Below the pieces are notes generated by a model that was given only the letters and a program-made list of their open reading frames with translations, did no database searches and was not told the origin of the DNA. From assembly GCA_900552675.1 (NCBI GenBank), contig USAI01000022.1, forward strand, positions 1 to 30,078: 30,078 bases of DNA, in the 5' to 3' direction. Position 1 is the first letter of the stretch; every line of letters begins with the position of its first letter. This stretch comes from an uncultured Prevotella sp. Lineage in GTDB: Bacteria > Bacteroidota > Bacteroidia > Bacteroidales > Bacteroidaceae. Made by a program: the position numbers and the translations under genes. This document shows, piece after piece, positions 23,825 through 30,078 of this stretch.

Positions 23825-25168
23825 ATGGGCAATCCAAAAGCATTTTTAACAATCCCCCGTAAAGAGGCGGGATATCGACCTATACACGACCGCATCCACG
23901 ACTTTGGCGAAGTGGAGCAGACACTAAATAGTAACGACCGTCGCCAACAAGCATCACGCTGCATGGACTGTGGTGTGCCCTTCTGCCACTGGGCATGCCC
24001 CCTGGGCAACAAACCACCCGAGTGGAATGATGCACTGTATAAAGGCGACTGGGAGTTGGCCTACCGCCTACTGAACGCTACCAACGACTTTCCCGAGTTT
24101 ACGGGCCGCATCTGTCCTGCCCTGTGCGAGAAGGCCTGCGTGCTGAACCTGATGGAGCACGAGCCTACCACTAACCGCGAAGACGAGGCCGCCATCACCG
24201 AGCATGCCTTTGCTGAAGACTTTATACGCATTCATCACCCCGAACGCAATGGCAAACGCGTGGCCGTGATAGGCGCTGGCCCTGCAGGCCTTGTGGCTGC
24301 TAACCGCCTGAACCTGAAGGGCTATAGCGTAACGGTGTTTGAGAAGAACGAGGCGGCTGGCGGACTGCTGCGCTATGGCATCCCCAACTTTAAGTTGAAC
24401 AAGCAGGTTATTGACCGACGTCTGCGCTTGCTCGAACAAGAGGGCATCGTGTTCGAATATGGTCAAGACATCGACGTGACGCATCTACCCGACGGCTTCG
24501 ACGCCTACGTCATTGCCACAGGCACACCCACCGCACGCGACCTGAACATTCCGGGTCGCGACCTCAAAGGGGTGTATTTCGCCCTCGAGATGCTGGCACA
24601 GCAAAACCGTGTGTTGGCAGGAGCCGAGTTTAAGAAAGACCAGTTGGTAAACGCCAAGGGCAAAGACGTGCTGGTTATTGGTGGTGGCGATACGGGTAGC
24701 GACTGCATAGGCACGGCACACCGACAGGGATGCAAGTCGGTAACACAAATCGAAATTATGCCCAAGCCCCCTGTAGGCCCTGACGACCCCAAGAACCCGT
24801 GGCCCAACTGGCCTCGCACCCTGAAAACAACGTCGAGCCATGAAGAAGGATGCACCCGCCGTTGGAACATCAATTCGCTCGAGTTCTTAGGAAAAGATGG
24901 TAAGCTGACGGGCGTGCGTGTGCAAGAGATTGACTGGAAGCCGAACCCCGAAGGAGGCCGACCTATCATGATTGAGAAGGGCAAGCCTGAGGTGATAAAG
25001 GCCGATATGGTGTTGCTGGCCATGGGCTTCATTAAGCCCCAGCAGCCGCAGTTTGCTAATAACGTGTTCGTGGCTGGCGATGCTGCCAACGGCGCCTCGC
25101 TGGTGGTGCGCGCCATGGCCAGCGGACGAAAGATTGCTGCCGATGTTGACCAATTTCTTATGAAGTAA
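23825..25168 (+). CDS. gltD: glutamate synthase, small (NADPH) subunit
   Basis: A 447-residue FAD-dependent NADPH oxidoreductase that passes electrons to GltB. The N-terminal ferredoxin-like part has cysteines at 46, 49, 54 and 58 (CMDCGVPFCHWAC) and at 97, 101 and 105 (CPALCEKAC), for two 4Fe-4S clusters. The FAD-binding motif GAGPAG is at 150-155. The NADPH-binding GGGDTGSD lies near residue 285. A second FAD contact, VFVAGDAANGASLVVRAM, is near the C-terminus. The sequence is complete and of family length. It sits 51 bases behind gltB with no terminator between them, so one operon is likely, and a strong terminator follows. Confidence 0.97.
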   Translation: MGNPKAFLTIPRKEAGYRPIHDRIHDFGEVEQTLNSNDRRQQASRCMDCGVPFCHWACPLGNKPPEWNDALYKGDWELAYRLLNATNDFPEFTGRICPALCEKACVLNLMEHEPTTNREDEAAITEHAFAEDFIRIHHPERNGKRVAVIGAGPAGLVAANRLNLKGYSVTVFEKNEAAGGLLRYGIPNFKLNKQVIDRRLRLLEQEGIVFEYGQDIDVTHLPDGFDAYVIATGTPTARDLNIPGRDLKGVYFALEMLAQQNRVLAGAEFKKDQLVNAKGKDVLVIGGGDTGSDCIGTAHRQGCKSVTQIEIMPKPPVGPDDPKNPWPNWPRTLKTTSSHEEGCTRRWNINSLEFLGKDGKLTGVRVQEIDWKPNPEGGRPIMIEKGKPEVIKADMVLLAMGFIKPQQPQFANNVFVAGDAANGASLVVRAMASGRKIAADVDQFLMK

Positions 25169-25217
25169 TTCCTTCTTATCACATCATCAAGCAAAATGAA
25201 TGGCAGCATATAGTGGA

Positions 25218-25251
25218 GGCCGGTGCCCGTTAGGGTATCGGCCTTTTTTTT
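25218..25251 (+). terminator. gltBD terminator
   Basis: GGCCGGTGCCC pairs with GGGTATCGGCC (two G-T wobbles) around a 4-base loop, followed by eight T. It starts 50 bases past the gltD stop. Nine G follow the T-run directly (25252-25260). Confidence 0.9.
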
Positions 25252-25282
25252 GGGGGGGGGAGTGAATAGCCTTGCAAACCAT

Positions 25283-25388
25283 AGTAGGACGGTGGCCTCC
25301 GTGCCCCGTCCTCCAGCATCCAAAAAAGTAATATTGCAACAAGCAGTTTGGGTGTGGGAGGACGGGGCACGGAGACCACCGTCCTACT
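25283..25388. repeat. 32-bp inverted repeat of a dispersed GC-rich element
   Basis: The left arm (25283-25314, beginning AGTAGGACGGTGG) and the right arm (25357-25388, its reverse complement) differ at one base and are separated by 42 bases. A third copy, matching the right arm's form, is at 29889-29919. The arms are GC-rich compared with the AT-rich DNA around them. The rest of the gap up to the tRNA (25389-25563) shows no gene. Confidence 0.9.
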
Positions 25389-25563
25389 TTAAAAGTGCAT
25401 CTGTTCTATCTGTTTAATCTGTGTTCGTTTAATAATCATCGATAATAATTCGTGTTTACGTTAAACAACGCGCGAAGTAGGTATTAGCACCCTATAAAAC
25501 CAAAAAAGGAAACATCCTTGCGAGATATTTCCTTTTCCTTTAGATTATGATGTGTGTAGGGAG

Positions 25564-25638
25564 TAGGGACGATCGGGCTCGAACCGATGACCTCTGCAAT
25601 GTGACTGCAGCGCTCTAAACCAGCTGGGCTACGCCCCT
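25564..25638 (-). tRNA. tRNA-Val(CAC)
   Basis: On the minus strand a full cloverleaf of 75 bases folds: acceptor AGGGGCG/CGTCCCT (one G-T), a D-arm with GG at the usual place, anticodon stem CTGCA/TGCAG around the loop GTCACAT, a 5-base variable loop, and a T-arm ATCGG/CCGAT with TTCGAGC. U33 is followed by CAC, which reads the valine codon GUG. A35, C36 and the discriminator A73 fit valine identity. No CCA is encoded. Two oddities: G at position 32, where a pyrimidine is usual, and a C12-A23 mismatch in the D-stem. Confidence 0.88.
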
Positions 25639-25752
25639 ATATACCTTTGTGAGTATCTTTGAGATACGTGTGCGAAGGTACTGCTTTTTGATGAGACAAC
25701 AAAATGTTTTGCCGCTCTTTTTCTTCGCTTTGTTTAAATATGGTTAAAAGCG

Positions 25753-25804
25753 AAGAGGGCGAATATATTATAAGCATCAAATGCTAAATATATTCGCCCT
25801 CTTT
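25753..25804 (-). terminator. long hairpin after RNase R
   Basis: AGAGGGCGAATATATT at 25755-25770 and AATATATTCGCCCTCT at about 25787-25802 are complementary. AGCAT/ATGCT inside continues the stem to a tiny loop. The structure lies 48 bases beyond the rnr stop codon. The T-run on the minus strand is short (CGCTTTTAA), so it may terminate transcription weakly or mainly protect the mRNA end. Confidence 0.7.
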
Positions 25805-25852
25805 GGCAACACTTCCTTAACATCAGATAAGCTCGCCTTTGGCAATGCTAAG

Positions 25853-28123
25853 TTATTTTTTCGCTTTACCCTTTGTTCCAGCCTTAGCACTGCCCTTTGC
25901 CTCACCCTTAGCGGGAACCTTGGCTGCGCTTACGATGGTAAAGTCGAGCTGTTTCTTCTCAAGGTTGGCGCGTGCCACCTTGATGCGGATGGGGTCGCCC
26001 AGCTGGTAGCGGTGGTGGCGACGTCGGCCCACGAGGCAGTAGTTGCGCTCGTCAAAGTCGTAGTAGTCGTCGTCGAGGTCGCGCATGGGCACCATGCCTT
26101 CGCAGTGGTTCTCGTCAATTTCGCAGTAGATGCCAAACGACTGTATGCCTGAGATGTGTGCATCAAACTCTTCGCCCAGCTTGTCGCCCATAAACTCTAC
26201 CATCTTATATTTTATCGAGTCGCGCTCGGCGTTGGCAGCCACCTGTTCCATGTCGCTGCAGTGCTCGCACAGCTCTTCATAGTGCTCCTTATTAGCGCTA
26301 CGTCCACCGTTCTGATAGCGAGTGATAAGTCTATGTACCAGCGTGTCGGGGTAACGACGTATGGGCGATGTGAAGTGGGTGTAGTAGTCGAAGGCCAAAC
26401 CAAAGTGCCCGATATTGTGTATCGAATATTTTGCCTTCATCATGGCGCGCAGGGCCACCAGCTGTATGAGGTTAGCCTCGTTCGTGCCGCTGCAGTCGTC
26501 CATCAGCTTGTTCAGGGCTCTTGCCGTGGCGCCCTTGGTGCCTTCGGTCTTCATCTTATAGCCAAACTTCACCACAAACTCGCGCAGCGTTTCCAGCTTC
26601 TGTGGGTCGGGATTATCGTGCACACGGTATGGCAATGTCTTGGGGTTTTTGCCCTTCTTCACCTTGCCAATGCTTTCGGCCACGGTGCGGTTAGCCAGCA
26701 ACATAAACTCTTCAATCAACTTGTTGGCATCCTTCGAGCGTTTGAAGTAGCAGCGTGTGGGCTTGCCTTTCTCGTCAACATCAAAGTGCAGCTCTTCGCG
26801 GTCGAAGCGCACGGCGCCGTTCTTGAAACGAGCCTCGCGCAGGCGCTTGGCCAGGCGGTCGAGCATAATCAGCTCGTTAGCGTTCTCGCCCTTATAGCCC
26901 TTGGGGCCAGGAGCGGGCGCTGGCTGGTTTGTGCCATCAACCACACCATTATCTTCAAGCAGCTGCTGCACCTCTTCGTAGGCGTAACGACGGTTTGAGC
27001 GTATGATGGTGTGCACAATGCGGTATGAGCGCACCATAGCATCTTCGTCGAGCAAGAAGATAACGCTGAAGGCCAGCTTATCTTCGTCGGGGCGCAACGA
27101 GCAGATGAAGTTGCACAGGCGTTCTGGCAACATGGGTATGGTGCGGTCGACAAGGTACACACTGGTGGCGCGCTTCTGTGCCTCGCGGTCGATGATAGAA
27201 CCCTCGGTAACATAGTGGCTTACGTCGGCAATATGCACACCCACCTCCCACAGCTTGCCATCTTCGGCACGACGTATTGAGAGCGCATCGTCAAAGTCTT
27301 TGGCGTCGTGGGGGTCGATGGTGCAGGTAAAGACGTTGCGAAAGTCTTCACGCTCCTTCTCGTCTTCGGGTGTAATCTCGCCCGTAATCTTGTTGGCGGC
27401 CTCTTCAACGTTCTTCGGATAGCGATAGGGCAAGCCATACTGTGCCAAGATGGTGTTCATCTCGACATCGTTGTCGCCTGTGGGGCCTATCACGTCAACC
27501 ACCTCGCCCACCACGTTTTTATGGTCGGCATCGGGCCACTGTGTGATTTTCACCACTGCCTTATCGCCCGTCTTTCCGCCACGTAGCTTCTTGCGCGGTA
27601 TGATGATGTCGTGGGTGTAGAGAGTGCCAGGGGTGACGAGCACGGCCAGTTCTTTGTCAACACACAGGGTGCCCACAAAGGTATCGCGGGCGTGTTGCAG
27701 AATTTCAATCACCTGTGCCTCTTTAATATGGTTGCGGCGGCGCGCCATAATCGACACGCGCACACGGTCGCCATTGAGGGCATACATCGAGTTGCGCTCG
27801 GCCACAAACAGCGGTGTACTGCCATCGTCGGGAGTAAAGGTGTTTTTGCCGTTTGCCTTGCGTATGAAGGTGCCCTCTTGCAGCTGTCCCTTGGTGTTGA
27901 GGCGGTATTGGTTGTCAGACACACGTGTGAGATAATCGTCCCATGCCATCTCCTCCATGATATCGATGGCCAACATCTTCAAGGGGTGTGTGTCGAGGTG
28001 CAGCGAGCGGAAAATCTCTTTAAACGAGAGGGTGCGCTCGGCATTGTCGGTAAAAAACTCGACCAGCCTTTTCGACAGTTCCTTTTTGGTGAGGCGCTTG
28101 CCTCCTTTCTTTCCTTTTCCCAT
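25853..28123 (-). CDS. rnr: ribonuclease R
   Basis: A 3'-to-5' exoribonuclease of the RNB family that degrades structured RNA. The ATG at 28123 gives 756 residues starting MGKGKKGGKRLTKKELS. The in-frame start at 28219 would add 32 residues unlike the family N-terminus and is rejected. An N-terminal helix-turn-helix-like segment is followed by cold-shock domains. The RNB domain has the catalytic acidic cluster DPHDAKDFDDALS near residues 270-282 and the SPIRRYPDTLVHR motif near 590. An S1 domain covers about 650-720 (FDAHISGIQSFGIYCEI). The tail is Lys/Ala/Gly-rich (about 735-756), a basic RNA-binding extension common in RNase R. The gene stands alone on the minus strand. Confidence 0.95.
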   Translation of the reverse strand: MGKGKKGGKRLTKKELSKRLVEFFTDNAERTLSFKEIFRSLHLDTHPLKMLAIDIMEEMAWDDYLTRVSDNQYRLNTKGQLQEGTFIRKANGKNTFTPDDGSTPLFVAERNSMYALNGDRVRVSIMARRRNHIKEAQVIEILQHARDTFVGTLCVDKELAVLVTPGTLYTHDIIIPRKKLRGGKTGDKAVVKITQWPDADHKNVVGEVVDVIGPTGDNDVEMNTILAQYGLPYRYPKNVEEAANKITGEITPEDEKEREDFRNVFTCTIDPHDAKDFDDALSIRRAEDGKLWEVGVHIADVSHYVTEGSIIDREAQKRATSVYLVDRTIPMLPERLCNFICSLRPDEDKLAFSVIFLLDEDAMVRSYRIVHTIIRSNRRYAYEEVQQLLEDNGVVDGTNQPAPAPGPKGYKGENANELIMLDRLAKRLREARFKNGAVRFDREELHFDVDEKGKPTRCYFKRSKDANKLIEEFMLLANRTVAESIGKVKKGKNPKTLPYRVHDNPDPQKLETLREFVVKFGYKMKTEGTKGATARALNKLMDDCSGTNEANLIQLVALRAMMKAKYSIHNIGHFGLAFDYYTHFTSPIRRYPDTLVHRLITRYQNGGRSANKEHYEELCEHCSDMEQVAANAERDSIKYKMVEFMGDKLGEEFDAHISGIQSFGIYCEIDENHCEGMVPMRDLDDDYYDFDERNYCLVGRRRHHRYQLGDPIRIKVARANLEKKQLDFTIVSAAKVPAKGEAKGSAKAGTKGKAKK

Positions 28124-28278
28124 AATGAAAATATATTGTGTGGCGTGCACGTGGGTGTTTGGGGCGCACGCGTTGTTAATATCGGTAAGTAGGATGTATT
28201 TCTTACTGCAAATAAACAAAATATTTCTGACATTACCACGCCCGTCGCCCTATTTTTTTGTTAAAACAGGAAAAACAC

Positions 28279-28293
28279 AACAACATTGAACAA
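28279..28293. repeat. left copy of a 15-bp direct repeat flanking the second ATPase
   Basis: AACAACATTGAACAA, identical to 29792-29806. It lies 60 bases beyond the 3' end of the ATPase gene. Confidence 0.6.
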
Positions 28294-28352
28294 CAAAAGA
28301 ACAATGGCTCAAACAATATCGTTGTGGACGAAACCATCTTTCCTGATTTCAT

Positions 28353-29645
28353 TTAATGCTTTAAACAGCTGATGGGAACTATGTATATGCCATCTTCTCG
28401 TTTATAGGCAAGATTGCCTACAGCTGTTAGAATCATTTTGAACGATGGGGCTTTCATCTTTTCTGTATCAATGGTCGATGCAAATTTGTTTAGAGTTTCG
28501 GCACCTTCTTCTATCAGTTTCTGACCGCCTAGCTTAATTTCAACCAAACCGTATTGACCATTTCTTAAGTGTATCACAGCATCACATTCTAAACCATTGC
28601 TGTCTCTGTAGTGAAACACATTACCATCAAGAGCTTGTGCGTAGACACGTAGGTCTCGTATTGCCATGGTCTCAAAGAATAGTCCCATTGTGTTAAGATC
28701 GTTAACAAGGTCTGCTGGCCCTACTCCAAGTGCGGCAGTAGCGATAGAGGGGTCAACATAATACCTTGTATCACTTGTGCGAATAGCTGCTTTGGAACGA
28801 AGATTTGGGTTCCAGGCCTCCATGTCCTCTATTACAAATATTTTCTTTAATGCTTCTATATATGATGATACCGTGTCAACATCCAGTGTCTCTGTGTCAT
28901 TTGCCATCATATCTGCTCTTATACCAGCTATGGTAACCTGTGTTCCTTGGTGTCGTGCAAGCGAACGCAACAGGCGGTGAGCCCGAGAAGAGCTTCGTGA
29001 TACGCCATCTATACGTGAGATGTCTGTATTTACTACTGCATCATAATAAGAAAATGCTGTTTCCAAAGCATATTCTTTCTCAAGAGTCGTCGCAATAGGC
29101 CAGCCTCCTCTACATATTAAGAAGGCAATCTGTTCAAGCTGAACCTTTGACTCGCTGTAAATCTGAGTACCAGGATTATTGAAAAGATGGGCGAGGCTTA
29201 CTTCTCCGCTGCTTTCACCAGATTCCCATAACGACATGGGGCGCATTCTTAGACTTGTGATACGACCAGTTCCTGTATGATGTATCTTAGCTTGTTTTTC
29301 TTTTTCTGGTGGAACTGCCGACCCTGTCATAATGAATTGTCCGATACCTTTGCTATGGTCAATTTCAAATCTTACAGCATCCCATAGTTGCGGAATGATT
29401 TGCCATTCATCAAGCAACTTTGGCTTGTCGCCTTCAAGAAGTGCGTTTATGTTCATCTCGGCCAATATCATGTTTTTGTTGAGATTGACAGGGTCTGATA
29501 TGTAATTTATACTTTTGGCATGTTGCTCCGATGTAGTTGTCTTGCCACACCATTTAGGACCTTCTACCAAGACTGCACCAGAAGACCTTAGTTTCTTCTC
29601 CAGTACACCATCCGCAATACGTGGTTTATATTCAAACTGTGACAT
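28353..29645 (-). CDS. AAA ATPase with C-terminal DUF4143 (nuclease-like) domain, second copy
   Basis: A 430-residue AAA/DUF4143 protein, only distantly similar to the one at 2332-3681. Walker A is GPKWCGKT at residues 29-36 and Walker B is LLDEWQ at 77-82. The sensor-like MTGSAVPP follows. The C-terminal region has FFETMAIRDLRVYAQ, then ECDAVIHLRNGQYGLVEIKLG, again the Glu...Asp...Glu-x-Lys order of a restriction-endonuclease fold. It is cytoplasmic with no membrane segment, and its function is not established. Base composition is more A/T-rich than the neighbouring genes, which suggests acquisition. The start at 29645 follows a -7 box at 29672-29679 and a 22-bp array further upstream. The gene and array together are bracketed by 15-bp direct repeats. 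Confidence 0.87.
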   Translation of the reverse strand: MSQFEYKPRIADGVLEKKLRSSGAVLVEGPKWCGKTTTSEQHAKSINYISDPVNLNKNMILAEMNINALLEGDKPKLLDEWQIIPQLWDAVRFEIDHSKGIGQFIMTGSAVPPEKEKQAKIHHTGTGRITSLRMRPMSLWESGESSGEVSLAHLFNNPGTQIYSESKVQLEQIAFLICRGGWPIATTLEKEYALETAFSYYDAVVNTDISRIDGVSRSSSRAHRLLRSLARHQGTQVTIAGIRADMMANDTETLDVDTVSSYIEALKKIFVIEDMEAWNPNLRSKAAIRTSDTRYYVDPSIATAALGVGPADLVNDLNTMGLFFETMAIRDLRVYAQALDGNVFHYRDSNGLECDAVIHLRNGQYGLVEIKLGGQKLIEEGAETLNKFASTIDTEKMKAPSFKMILTAVGNLAYKREDGIYIVPISCLKH

Positions 29646-29671
29646 AACGATAACTTATTGATAATGTGCTG

Positions 29672-29679
29672 CAAATATA
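29672..29679 (-). promoter_or_regulatory. -7 promoter box of the second ATPase gene
   Basis: Reads TATATTTG on the minus strand, fitting TAnnTTTG, 26 bases upstream of the start codon. The 22-bp array begins about 35 bases further upstream. Confidence 0.5.
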
Positions 29680-29714
29680 CACATAAAGCATGAAAATTCC
29701 AAATCGAAAACAAA

Positions 29715-29782
29715 ACTTTTCCGTAAAATATGGATTTAAATTCCGTGGTTTATGGATTTAAATTCCGTAGTTTATGGATTTT
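29715..29782. repeat. 22-bp-period array upstream of the second ATPase gene
   Basis: TTCCGT begins at 29719, 29741 and 29763, exactly 22 bp apart. TATGGATTT begins at 29729, 29751 and 29773, also 22 bp apart. Two full 22-bp units (29729-29750 and 29751-29772) differ at one base. The copy nearest the promoter, ACTTTTCCGTAAAATA (29715-29730), resembles the array of the first ATPase gene, which has ACTTTTCCTATAAAATA. Twenty-two base pairs is about two helical turns. Confidence 0.85.
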
Positions 29783-29791
29783 ATGAAAGAA

Positions 29792-29806
29792 AACAACATT
29801 GAACAA
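29792..29806. repeat. right copy of the 15-bp direct repeat
   Basis: AACAACATTGAACAA, identical to 28279-28293 and 1513 bp away. It lies just beyond the 22-bp array. Confidence 0.6.
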
Positions 29807-29888
29807 ATGCACTCTTAAAGTAGGATGGGGCGTAGTTAAGTGACGAGTGAAGAACGAAGAATTCATGTGATGGGCGAGGCAAATCAAA

Positions 29889-29919
29889 GTAGGACGGTGG
29901 TCTCCGTGCCCCGTCCTCC
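29889..29919 (+). repeat. third copy of the dispersed GC-rich element
   Basis: Identical over 31 bases to the reverse complement of the right arm at 25357-25387, starting GTAGGACGGTGGTCTCC. A short partial copy (AAAGTAGGATGGGGCG) lies at about 29817-29832. No gene was found between 29646 and the end of the window. Confidence 0.85.
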
Positions 29920-29961
29920 CAGAACTGCATAAATATTCATTTTTTTGGGGTGCATGGGAGC

Positions 29962-30029
29962 GGTTTCTGAAACCCATGAAATTACACTCTGAAAGCATTG
30001 GTTTCATGTTGTAAAACCAAGGGTTTCAG
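29962..30029. repeat. nested GGTTTC/GAAACC inverted repeats
   Basis: CTGAAACCC (29967-29975) pairs with GGGTTTCAG (30021-30029), and CATGAAA (29975-29981) pairs with TTTCATG (30002-30008). Alternative hairpins also form: GGTTTC-T-GAAACC (29962-29974) and TGGTTT/AAACCA (29999-30004/30014-30019). The function is unknown, and the window ends soon after. Confidence 0.65.
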
Positions 30030-30078
30030 TACAGGAAAGTACGTATTTTTTATAAGTGATTGAGAATGAGATAAGTTT

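Noticed and set aside
28124..28219. 32-residue N-terminal extension of RNase R
   Set aside because: The extension is unlike family N-termini, and MGKGKKGGKR at 28123 is a typical Bacteroidetes RNase R start.

Overview
The window looks like a chromosomal segment of a gut or oral Bacteroidales bacterium, most likely Prevotella/Segatella. I infer this from a SusC/SusD outer-membrane uptake pair, Bacteroidetes-type -7 promoter boxes (TAnnTTTG) upstream of several genes, weak Shine-Dalgarno sequences, surface lipoproteins with acidic +2 residues, and two AAA/DUF4143 ATPases of the kind that is multiplied in this phylum. Most of the DNA is moderately GC-rich. The last ATPase gene (28353-29645) is visibly richer in A/T. 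No rRNA, CRISPR array, transposase or phage gene was seen.

Layout. Positions 1-3681, minus strand: methionyl-tRNA synthetase (metG) with its terminator, preceded by a first AAA/DUF4143 ATPase. Positions 3682-4037: a dense cis-regulatory or repeat region with two helically phased arrays (33-bp and 32-bp periods). Positions 4038-12152, minus strand: a four-gene fructan-type polysaccharide utilisation locus, transcribed susC, susD, DUF4960-like surface lipoprotein, GH32 lipoprotein, with a terminator at 3971-4007 and a nested dyad plus -7 box upstream of susC. Positions 12832-18838, plus strand: DJ-1/PfpI protein, ispD, recG, an M23/LysM peptidase and an M28 peptidase. Positions 19244-25168, plus strand: glutamate synthase gltB-gltD, with a strong terminator. 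Positions 25252-25640: a repeat-rich gap and a tRNA-Val(CAC). Positions 25853-28123, minus strand: RNase R. Positions 28353-29645, minus strand: a second AAA/DUF4143 ATPase with its own upstream 22-bp array, flanked by 15-bp direct repeats. Positions 29783-30078: repeats and inverted repeats.

How the genes work together. The SusCD complex, the DUF4960 protein and the GH32 enzyme would capture fructan at the cell surface, cut it and import the oligosaccharides. No dedicated regulator, fructokinase or inner-membrane transporter lies in the window. GltBD assimilates ammonium by making glutamate from glutamine and 2-oxoglutarate. MetG, IspD, RecG, RNase R and the M23 and M28 peptidases are housekeeping.

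The most unusual signal is the pair of AAA/DUF4143 ATPase genes. Each is preceded by short motifs repeated at an exact, near-integral number of helical turns (33 bp x5; 22 bp x3), and the motifs share a core of the form ACTTTTCC-TAAAATA. A third array (32 bp x3) sits behind the first and has no gene of its own. I propose these are cis-acting arrays tied to this ATPase family. The link is inference from position and sequence similarity.
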